This document shows, in pieces, positions 22,301 to 34,700 of a DNA stretch of 64,000 bases. Within the stretch, counting starts at the first letter, position 1. Every line of letters starts with the position of its first letter. The notes under the pieces are model-generated. The model ran no database searches. It was not told where the DNA came from and saw only the letters and a list, made by a program, of their open reading frames with translations. This DNA comes from Porites lobata (lineage: Eukaryota > Cnidaria > Anthozoa > Scleractinia > Poritidae). A program made the translations under genes and the position numbers. Location of the stretch: positions 327,501-391,500 of the forward strand of contig CALNXK010000026.1 of assembly GCA_942486035.1 (NCBI GenBank), in the 5' to 3' direction.

Positions 22301-25300
22301 ATAATCGGAATGAGTAATGATGCCCCCATACATGAGTGTGAAATAGAGAAAAACCTCAGTACAACTTGGTAATCTACACCACCCAGACAATTACGATTCT
22401 ATCTCAGCAAAATAAGAGAGACATTGGAACCTTTAAAGTACATAATAGTTAAAAAACAATTTACAGTAACAGTTGTCAGTGATTTAAGAAAAGTGATTCC
22501 GAAACAAACGCCGCCCTCGAATAAACGCCACCCTTATATAAACGCTGCATCGGAAACGTTGAAAATTTGATAAAAGCCGCGGCATTTAATCGAATAAATA
22601 CGGTAATTTGTGTTTGTTTTTGCAGGGATTTCATTCACCAGTAAGTGAAAACATGGGCAACGATATATAAATTTCGTTAAAGAAACTATCTGTTCATTTG
22701 ATTGAAAAATAGTGAGTTGCTTTTCATTGAAAATGCTTCGCGTCCGGGTTAAATCACGCTGGAAAATGGCGTCGACAGTAACACCAACTTAAACACTTCG
22801 AACTCTTTTAGTGAACTTTCAACAGTGAAAGTATCAACCTAAGCTTTGAAGTGCTCAGAAAACGGTCAAACTGTATTAACCCTTTAAGTGCCGAGAGTGA
22901 TCAACATCAATTTTCTCTTAACATGATCAATACACAATCAAGAGAATGAGGGAAAATGCTTTGCTCTGTTATCAAATTCTCTCAACTTACTCTTTATAGA
23001 AATGTATAGAGACCAGTTTGGAGAATTTGTTTGTGGATCTTAAAGGGTTAAGCAGTCAGTTGGCCATTCCCCAAGGGTGACCGCTTAATGCAGGCTTGAC
23101 CGTATTTCCAAAGAGAATTGCTATGCTAATCTCACCTGTGTCATTCCTTCTCCTGGCGCACCAAGGTATAATTTGACAGTAGGATAAGCACGTACACCGG
23201 CCTCAGAACACAGATGGTAATCCTGCTCACAGTCTACTTTACCCGCCTTGATACGTCCATCTAATAACTACAACAATATTAACACACTGGTTAAAGGAGC
23301 TGTGCCACTGACGAAATTTATCAAAATTCAAAAAGTGCTAACTGACACCTCCACAGAGGCCTCTTTGTGCCGCAGGGGGGCTGGGGAGAGGGAAAAATGT
23401 GAGCGCGCGGGGGACGATGGGAAGGGGAAGAGTCTTCCCATAGTCCCCCGCGCGCTTATTGCTATTTTTACAGGGATACCAAGCGGGAGCCTGTGCAGAG
23501 GAGAGAGGAGCAACCGCTATTTTCCCCTTGGAGGGCAACGATGGCGCAGTGGTGAGAGCACTCGCCTCCCACCAATGTGACCCGGGTTCAAATCTCCGCG
23601 TCGACGACATATGTGGGTGTTGAGTTTGTTGATGGTTCTCTCCCTTGTTCTGACAGCAAGACAGCACGAAACGTTATAGTGGGGTGAAAAACGAAAAAAT
23701 GTACAAATTTAAAACTTTTCTTGGGGAGCATACCCATAGACACCCCCCTTCCTTGGAGCGCCTTTGGCGCTCTAACTTTTCTTCCAGCACGTACACCTTC
23801 AAAATCTAAAGCTACGCCCCTGATACACATACCGATTGGCACTCACCTTTGCTACTTTCTCGAAATCAGGAGCAAACTGAATACAATGCCCGCACCACGG
23901 AGCGTAAAAATCGATAATCCACGCATCTTCACTGCCAACAACAGCCTCATGGAACGAATAGTGATTGAGCTGCGTGACTAACGAAGGCAGGTGCTGAAAC
24001 GCCCAGCTGTATAGAGAATCCACGTCACGCCATCCACGGTAGTTTCTAAAAAAATGGAGCCACAAAAGCGAAAAACAATCGGTTGATTTTATAGACAGTA
24101 GGACAATAAAATTATGTTAGATAAGTTTGTATATACAGTCAACTCTCTCGCTAAGACGGACACCTTTGGAAGCGAACAGGATGACCGTCGTATAGAGAAC
24201 CAAATATCGGTAGTCAAGAAAGACAGGGACAAACTCTAGGTGTCCGTTTTACCGAGGTGTCCCTCTAATAGAGATGTCCGTTAAGAGAGAGTCGACTGCA
24301 CACGTAAATTTTCATTTTTTTCCGACAAAAAATCGCTATGAGCAACCACTTCTCTCCTCCGCAGAGGCCTTTTTTTGACGCAGGGAGATTGGGGAGAGGG
24401 AGAAAAGAAAGCGCGCGGGAAACGATGGGAAGGGAAAGAGAGAAAGCGTCTTCCCATAGTCCCCCGCGCGCTTAATGCTATTTTCACTGGGAAACCTAGC
24501 GGGAGCCTCTGCATAGGAGAGAGGAGCAACTGCTATTTCCAGAAAAACAAAAACACGAACGACAACGACACAAGAATATTAAGTTCGGAGCGGCGAAAAC
24601 TTTTGCCTGTTTCTAAACATAATTTACAAGTAGCACCAGGCTCCGCGCAGATAAAAAGGGCACAGAGAAGCATGGCGCGAGTAAGAGAGCTTGTCGTACC
24701 GCTCTAACAATACATGTACAATCCTCCTCAAGAGAGTCAAGAATGCCCAAAGCGAATTTCGTCTTGATAGAGCGATTTTAGTATGACCTTGAAATGAAAA
24801 CGAAAGGAAATAGAGCGATTTGATTGGTTTATCGAACGGATACAAAGGCGCGTAGCTTTTGTTTGGTTAGGCGAACGCTCAGCTGAAAAACTTCATGGCC
24901 GAGAACTTTCTAGAAATCAACCGACCCTTCGCTTTGACGTCATACTGCAACACGATTGGCCAATCGAACAATGCCTTCTCCATATTAGGGTTTTCTTTGG
25001 GGGGGAAACGAAAAGTCCATGTTTTGATGTTTTCATCCATTGGCTGATAAAACAAACAACGAACACTTACTGAAACCATTTTTCAAGGTCATACTAAAAT
25101 CGCTCTATCTCTTTTTAATACTTACACAAAGCGACGAGCTCCCTGACTGTTGTGGGGGTACAACCGTATGGTCGGATAAGAATTCACTCCTTGCTCTTGA
25201 CAGAACGATCGGTACTTTTGACAGTCTACTGATCCAACACCAGCCTCTTCTTGCATTTGCTGAGAAATGAAATGCACACTGTTTCACTTCTTCAACTCTA

Positions 25301-28300
25301 ATCTCCGGATAATGTTCTGACATTCAAACAACTGTTTGTACACACAGGGTACTTTAGATATTTTACAGTGTGAAAATGAAAATCACTTCAAGCCCTTTGA
25401 AATTAGCCTTTAGGCGTGCTTGTGTAGGCTTTGTTGGACTTCACCCACTTGAACGAAGAGGCGGTAGCATCCGAAACGTTTTTACAAACGCCAACATAAA
25501 GCGCTTTAGGATAATGTTCTTTTTCACACGACTGTCTTAAATATTTACAAGCGCCACACTCTTACTTCAGATTTTGCTGCTACTGTATAAGTTTCAACCT
25601 TACTCTGAGACAAGTTCATTTATCATTTATTGTCAGAAAACAGCCGGATTATAACCTGATAACCCTGCTCCGTTGAGCCAATCAAGTTGTAGTGCTCAAT
25701 ATCCTAACATAACGAACCAATAAGATTTCTTAAAACACACACGTCAACGACTGTGTGTACACAAATCTGTAATGTTCTTACTATACCTTGGCAAGTTTAT
25801 TCCAATCAGGAGCGAGCTCATTACACGGCCCACACCAAGGAGCATAAAAATCAACCAGCCAGGTTTCACCTTGCCTTCTCTCCGCAACAAGAGATTGAAA
25901 TGTTTCTGGTGTTAACTGAACCACGGCGGGCTTCAGTGTATTCTAAAACAAAAAAGAGGATTTAATGTTGCTGTATTAAAATGCTTATCCGACATCAGAC
26001 GATTTAAACTCATTCAGACGAACTTAACTGAGCCAGAAGTCGAACTTTTCATGAGATTGACTCACTAAGTCTGGTTTGTGTTATGAAAAGTTCGACGTTT
26101 GGCCAAGGCCTTTACCCTTTTAGACTGCAAAACAGTCCGTATTTTTGCTTATTCAAGTATGCGCGAGAAGTCAAACAAAAGGTCTGGAACGACGCTGAAA
26201 GTGAGGCTCGCGCGCCTCGCGCGCCTCGCGCGGGTAAGACAATTACGCCACGCTTTACCTATTTCTTTACTGATTTTGAGAAAAAAAAACCGACTGTTTT
26301 GCAATCTGTAACCCTTTAAGTCCCAATAGTGACCAACATCAATTTTCTCTTGACATCATCAATACATAATTAACAGAAAAGTTTATGAGAATAAATAAAA
26401 TGATCACCTAAGGGCAAATGCTTCAATCTTTTATCAAATTCTCTTAACTAAGGAAATCAGGTGATGTAGAGACCAGTTTGGAGAATTTGTATGAGGATAT
26501 TGGGGCTTAAAGGGTCAACAGGGTTCATAAAAGAATTGCAACCATTTTTCAAGGACTTTTCAAGGACCACATTAGATTTTCAAGGACCACCTACTAGGAA
26601 TATGACTTCACAGATTGTACAAAAATGCATTCCCAGTCTATTCTAATAAGGCTTTAAGGCTTGAACTGTTTGCTTCACCAACTTCTCTACATGTTTCAGT
26701 TTATTGGTCTTACATTGATAGTCAATTACTGCATAAAATTTATAGCACTTTATTTAAATAACCTTTAAATTCTCTGCGCTATGATATATATTCTGTCTTG
26801 GACAACCAAAAAGCATCAAAAAACTCTTTCCAGGCCACTACATTCAAAGTTGAAGAAAATTCAAGGAGTATTCAAGGACTTGCACAGAAATCTACGGACT
26901 TTTCAAGGAAAAATGGAATTCAAGGACTTTTCAAGGACTTCCTCTAAAATTCAAGGACTTTTCAAGACTGTGCGAGCCCTGTTTAATGAACCAGATGACT
27001 TGCTTACCTCAACAAATTCCACTAAATCAGCGGCAGTATGGTGACCAGTAAATTGATGAGGAATGCTGTTGTTATAGAGGATTGTTGTTGGATATGAGCG
27101 AATATTATACTGAAAAATAAAGCGTCAAGAAGCTGATGAATCTCTTTTGTTTTGTTGCAAAGGAAGCAGCATGACAAGTGCCCTGTTTCAACTGCGAACG
27201 AGGGGAAGTAACAAAATGTATTTAATGCCAAAAATTATCAGAAACCTTAAACAATTTTCGAGTGACGCAAGTGTTTGCTCATTAATTGTCTGCTTCCTTT
27301 CCAGCAGCAGATGAAAAACAACTCAGTTAATCCCGCACAAGAAATAACAAGTTCATGGATCTAAAACGCGGTGTCATTCGACGTCGAAAAAATCGCACGC
27401 CGAATGCATCGGGAAGGAGTAATGAGAACGCTTATGTAAATGACTTCTTTATGTGATTAGCCTGCGCGCGTGGCAAGCGTCCGAAAGGGAAGAAAAAGCA
27501 GATTGAGGGGGCGAAAGAAGCGCGAGGGGCGCGCGAGGAAGAAGGGAGGGAACGCCTTCCCCGCTCCCTTCTCCCTCGCGCGCGGTCTCGCACCCAAACT
27601 CCCTTCCCCTTTCCTTTCGAACGCCTGCCACGCAGGCGATTATGTCATCGGTTTTACACATTTTTTCTAGAATTACTTTTTTTCTGGCAAATCTTTAAAA
27701 CATACTAGACATTATTCTTCTAGGACTGTTTGAAATTCTTACTCTTTGAAAGACTGGAGATGTTTAAGATTAATTTGTCCAGAGAGATGAAATTTTGGGA
27801 AGAAAAGTCGATTGTTTTGCTGTCCGTTTTGACGACCAGTCTCTCTCCAGAGGAAGGGAAAAAAGAGAAAATGTAAAAGGGATAGAGGAGGAGGAAAGAG
27901 AAGCCTTTTTTCTTTCTCTGCATTTACGATATCCAAGGCTGTTTCCCCCTCCTCTTACCCTGGCTGCAGAGGTCCGTTCTCAAAATACCTAATAAGCTGA
28001 TTTAGCAACAGAATGGGAACGTCATTTGACGACGGGAAAGCGCGCGGAAAGGACTAAACTCGACTTCCAATGCCCAATTTGCCGCTCTGCCATCGGTCAA
28101 GCCAGTTGTTTGATTTGCGCGCGCCGTTGTCAACTGACGTTCTCGCTCTGTTGCTAAATCAGCCTAATATGAAATAAACCGTGCTCCTGATGTTAGCAAT
28201 AATTAATGCTACATGAATAAATTATGAATATACTGAATAATCTACTAAAGTGCATCTTACCATATGACATAAATTAGGGTGCACTGTACAGTCTACCGTA

Positions 28301-31300
28301 CCAAAGCCAACTTCGCCGTCTTCAAATGAACGGGCAGCTTTTCTGTATTCAGGTAATAAACGCATACAAGGCGGACACCACTGAAAGATGTAAAAATTAA
28401 ATTACTTGAATCAACGACCGTGAGAATTGTTGAAGGAAACCTTTACCGTTGTGGCAGATAGGCCATTTTCACGATGACGTCATTTTACTGCTACGAACAG
28501 AATGCCTTACGTTTTTCCTTTAATATTTTAATTTGGTAACCCCAGAGAGGTTTCATAAAACAAAAACCGCTAATTTGCACAAGAAAGCAAAACCCTGAAG
28601 GATTCTAGCCATAGTAGTAAAATGACGTCATCATGCAAATGGCTATTGGCCTTCCTCTCGGAAAAGCAAAAATTATTTTCTGACAAGTGAAAATAAAATT
28701 TTGATTTTGTCGAATAAAATCAAATGACAACTTTCCCTTGTTTCAATTTCCCGCGCACCACCATTTTGAACTTTTAACGTCATTTTGGGTCAGCCGGTCA
28801 GCTATTGGCCAATTTTTTTTCCCTGTCCCTAGTGACAGTCCCAGAAGCCTTTGCGAAAGTTAACTCGGCCGAGTTTCTTCTCGTTTCTAAAGTGACGAAT
28901 TCCCTTTAAAGTTCGAGGCAAAACGAAGTGATGCCTATCTGACTGGTTAACGGTCGTTTCGATACAAGTTTATTCAGTCGACTTGTAAATTGTTTCTCGT
29001 ACTTGGCTTAAAGAACGAAGAATATTCACCCAAAATGTTTTCTTGTTCACAGCGAGCTATACATGAAGTGATCGAGATTTTTGCGCAATTTCACTGCTTG
29101 ACTTTGTATCGAAACGACCGGTTACCATCAGACTCCCAAGTAACTGATCTAAGGCGTTAAATTTAAATGGCAGTTTCTCGGTGGTACGACAAGGGACATA
29201 GCATGATGTTCTTACTGGAGCAAAAAAATCCACGAAGAACGGACGTTCAGGCTGGGAAATTTGTGCAGGGAAATCGTCAGGCCCTAGAGTCCGGACGCTG
29301 GAGGATGCACTTTCCTTCGCAAACACAGCAATGTCGTGGGCAGTGAAGCGGCCTGTTCAATAAAGAAAAATTGATCTTATTATCAAAAGCATCTACCTTT
29401 AACTACCACTTATACGCCCCCACCCCACGCTCCGCCCCAATTACAGGGCTATACATACCGTGATGCCACTCATAGTGACCACGTGTTTTAAACAGAGCCA
29501 CCATTGGATATTTTCTGACGTGAACCTGCTGGCATATCTCTGTTTCTTTACTACAATCAACATGACCAACCTACAAAAACGGCCAAAGGAAAAAACAAAC
29601 CATTATTTTCACCCAATTAAAAATCTCACCCCACAACAAAAACGTGCAACTTGTTTTGCGACATTGCTGCAAAGCGAGTTGAATAGCGCGTTTTTGCACC
29701 CACGAAAACAAACCTGTCCCGCAACAGATCAAGTTGTTGAAAGCTGCGAAAAGGTTTTCCAGAAAGTAGAGAGAAGTTCTACTTTGGAACAAAATCTGCA
29801 CATGTCGCGCGTTTTATCGTGTATGGCCTTGACGGCATCAACCTGCCCAGGCCTTCCACTAACTGCACCCCACTGATTACACGTATGATGCTATATTCTA
29901 AATAGTTTACAGATGCAACTGGAACTCATAAAACTTACATTAATATCTGAAGTGAATGCAGGAAGTTTTCTGATTTCTAAGTTGTCCATGGGTCCCCTAT
30001 CAAAATGTAAGACCCATGGCATTTCTGTGGCGGAGGAAAGTTTTGTCTTCATGTCCTGTTAGGCAAAAAATACACTCATTAATAACACCAATTACTACAG
30101 TCGAAACTTCATGTGCGACCACCTCCCATAAGCGACCACTTAGCAAAAACACCGAAATTTTCCCAGTCAAAGCCATATAGTTTCAACCTCTCATGAATGA
30201 CTGCCCCTCGTAAGAAACCCTGCGACCACTTTAGGTTGACGGTTTTAGAGTTTTCCACTGTTTTTAACGTCTTGCATCTGATTCAATGGTCTGATCTTTA
30301 CGTTTGCTGTATGTACAATGCTACTTATAGTATGACAAGAACCGTTAGAAACTGCATTGGTTTACATACATTGCAACCTAAACATTACATGCAATACAAT
30401 CTCGGCAAAAAGTAGACGTGTCCGGATTTCTCCCCTTAAAGGACCTTCTGCAGTTTCTCTCTCGTAAGAGACCACCTCTTGTAAGCGACCACTTCTTCAC
30501 ATTTTGGGTGCTCGCTTACGGGAGTTATGCCACGTAAAACGTGTACATGCAGTGTTACAGAAAAGAATTATCATGCTAGGGCTTTCATGAATCATCACGA
30601 AAAAGGAAATGAGAATAAATAAAATGATCTCCAAAGGGAATCGCTTGGATCTTTTATCAAATTGTCCCGTAATTCTTTAAGAATTGTATGAAGATCACTC
30701 TAGAGAATGTGTATTTGGATATTTAGGCTTAACCCTTTAGGTCCCTTGGAAGAGTGACCAATATCAATTTCCTCCGAACAAATTCTTTAAGAAATGTATG
30801 AAGATCACTCTGGAGAATGTGTATTTGGATATTGAGGCTTAATCCTTTAGGTCCCTTGGAAGAGAGACCAATATCAATTTTCTCCTAACAATATCTACGC
30901 ATAGTTAAAAGGAAAGGCAATGAGAATTATTATAATGATCACCAAAGGGAAATCGCTTTGATCTTTCATCAAATTCTCTCAACAAATTCTTTAAGAAATG
31001 TATACCGATCAGTCTGGAGAATTTTTATTTGGATATTGGGGCAGACGTCATTTAACCCTGGTTAGTAACGTTTTCGAAGCAGCGCCAATATCCTTGTTTT
31101 GGGCCCCTGACGGACTCAACAAATTACCGGAAGTGTGTTTCGAATTTCCTTTCAACCTGATTGGCAAATCAACAATGGCCTTTTTAACTGGCCAATCATG
31201 GCGCGTACTCAAATCCTGGTACACAGGTGGGGACCCAGAGCAAGGATTTCCGGGCTGTTTCGCGAACGGACTTAACCAGAGTTTAGTTTCGTCTGTGACG

Positions 31301-31762
31301 CAGGCTAAGTGTTAATTGGCCATCCCTGAATTACCGGTACCCCAATTCTCTCTTTCTAAATGAGGGTAAGTTTGTCATAAAAATAATTTTCTTTCTCAAT
31401 CAAATAAAACTTACAATGTTTTGCCACATGGAAGGGCTTGCACTTTACCTCGTTTTGAAAGGGTTTATGTACCTCGGAAATGAGCTTTTTTCAATAATTA
31501 CCTCAAATGTTTGAAAATCCACATTTACTGGATCTGGCAGTTTCTTCAGTGCAAAACTCACAATCTCTTTGGTTTCTAAACTGTCAATAATCTGTTGGAA
31601 AAGGCAAAACGAAAGAGGGAGAAAGAAAATACTTGCTCCTTGACATTTCTTTTTAAATACCGATTTACCTTACAACACTCAATTTGACGACAACATCAAG
31701 CCTATCTGAGTTTTTGATATATTGTAGATCGCCTGCAGAGCTGGCTCCGGTTGTTTAAACAT

Positions 31763-31795
<33 letters not shown>

Positions 31796-34700
31796 CAGTG
31801 GATAACTATGAGGAAAACCAATTGCGTTATCCACTAGGTAGAGATTTATCCAGCCGTACCTTTCCAACAACCATCTTGGTGGTTTTTTGGTGTTGGTGCT
31901 TCTTCTTTTGTGGTTCGTAAAGTAAGAGATACAGCTGTGCGAAAGCCAGAACCGAGGTTGAACCAGAAAATGATGGGGAAGGGGAGGGGAGGAGGGTAGT
32001 GGGAAAAACTCTCTCTCTACCCCTCGCCATCTCCCCCTATCGATTACTCTTTTGACCTCACGCGCGGCCGTATAAATACCAACCAAAAACAAAATTCGCA
32101 CCAACAAAACGCCAGCTACGCAGGCTAAAATATCATCATCATCAATCTTTATTTATACACGAAATCGTATCATTTTACATGGTCTTCCTAGGAATCGTGT
32201 TTAAAACTAGACTAAAATACTCTAAGGAACTATTGACTATAATGTTAAAAATACAAAAACTTACATTATGAATAATAAGAGTTACAATGGGTCATGGTGT
32301 ATTAGAAAAATCTTTCCCATGAATTGAAGTTTTAAAAAAATTTAAACTAGGCAGTTTTCTAATCTCTGAGGGAATCTTGTTCCACAGAACAGATCCTCTG
32401 TAGTGTAGGCTCCCTTTTGCAGACTCAGTTCTGGGTCTGGGGACATAATAATTTAACTCAGAATTTCTAAGATTGTGTGAATGTACATTTGAGGTGCTGG
32501 TAAAGATCCGCCTCAGATACGATGGGGAAAGATTATTATGGATCTTATACATTGTCACAGCCAACTGTTTAAGTCTTACATATTCTAGCCTTTCCCAGCC
32601 AAGCTCATCCAACAAAACACTTGAGCGAACGTCATAGTTAGAAAAGGTGAGAATTCTAGCAGCCCTATTCTGCAGCTTTTGAAGTTTGTCTGCTAGTCCC
32701 TTATTGATATTACCCCATACGGCACCACAGTAAAAGTAAAAGAAAGTTTGTAACTAACAAACTGAATGCTCAAAACCTGAAAGGGTTTTATATAATGAAC
32801 ACAAGTTAGAAAAGCATTGTTTTTGTAAAACAAAAGATTTTACAACAAGGCTCAGGTCCCACCTCTCCTTTTTTGGGTCCAACTTCATCCTTGAAGTAAA
32901 CCAGATCATCGCTGTAACCAACTTCTTTGCATAATCTTTTACTTGCACCGCAATCAATACTACCAATATTGACTAAGTTATCCTAAAAAAAAGTCAAATG
33001 GTAAAAATCTCTGTCGTTACAACAGCAACCTCTTTTAATACAACTACCTCTTCTTCTCCTCAGCCATAAAGTTGTGAGCTTAGCATGTCGTAGGATAATA
33101 GCAAAGATTACAAGTTAACCCTTTAAGCCCCAATATCCACAAACAAATTCTCCAAACTGATCTCTATACATTTCCTTACAGAATTAGTTGGGAGAAATTG
33201 ATAAAAGATCAAAGCATTTTCGCTTTGATGATCATTTTACTAATTCTCATAACCTTTTCTTTTGACAACCTATGGATATTGTTGGGAGAAAATTGATGTT
33301 GGTCACCATTGGGACTTAAAGGGTTAAACAACAACAAGTTGGACTCCAACAACAAAACATTTCATGGGTCATTGCTCTTTAACTACAAAGGTTGTTGGCA
33401 GAAAAGCCACTTATGGCCAGTTCATACAGTCATTGAATGTGCTTCTGCCCTGCCTGCCAAACTTATTCTTGAATTACGTTCAACAAAAGCTTAGCACAAG
33501 CACGACACCTCAATCAATTTTTGAATTTGATTCGGCAGGTCAATCAAGTTGAACAACAAGGACTCTGCCATGGCAGTGATTCAAATATCATGGCTATGCC
33601 GAGATAAAGATGGAAATATAACTATCAACCTCACCAAAATTGCAGCCAGTTTGATTTTAGTATCTGAAGTGAGACAATCTGTAAGATAAATAATGGACAT
33701 GACTGAGTTGGACTATATGATATGTATGTGTTGCAGTTAATTTTTTATCACAGTTAATTTCTATTTTTCCTTTGTTTCAAATTCGTTAGCATACATTATC
33801 ATACCCAAAAACGATGGAAAAGTAAAAATTAACTGACATAAAAAATTAACCACAACATATATTTTAAAGTTCTAGATGATAATTCAAGCCTGATATGAAA
33901 AAGCAATAATCAGTAACATAATAAAAATGTCAAAAGACCAGTTTTAATTATTTTGGTAAATGCAGCAAATTCAAGTCAGGTCAAACAAGCTATGAAATTG
34001 TGCCCACTCACCCACCCCCCAGCAAAGTTGCCTTCTTTGGAGGGGGAGGGGGAGGGGGAGAGGGAGGGGTCAGAATAGCTCCGGAAACATCCTCACTGAC
34101 TTCTCCCTGACCTCGTAATAACTTTCACACTGTTCTAACGGACTTTGATGCAGTAAGCATCTGACCACAAGTCAGAAAATGTAAGGTTAGTAATAAATAT
34201 TCCTACTAACTAAGACAAATATTTTGTTGCCAACTAAAGCCGATATTCAAACTCAAGTGCTTAAAAAAATCCAGCCACAACCTTTCTATTACATGAAAAG
34301 ACAATGATGGGACTCACCTCCACCAGGTTCACAGAAATCAATTAACCAGGGATCTTCACCTTTGTTTATATGCTTTTCAAAATTGCCTGCAATAAGATTT
34401 TGGAGTAATAATTACGAAAATGTATATACTTAATGTCGTTTCATTTGCCTTGTACATTTTTCGGGTTACATGATGGAGATTATAAATAATACAATGATGT
34501 ATATACAGTAATAATTGTCACAGACACTGAGATTTCTCTGTAATGAACTCACTCTCGGTTAATAAGTGGTATATACTGCGTTATTTTAAGCAAAAAAAAA
34601 AGCGCTTCCACTCTGCTCTTTGTGCCTTCTTGGGAATGTTAAAAACAGGCAGCATTTAAAGCAGAGCTCTTGCACGCGTGAAGAGTGAGCAGCAGAACAC

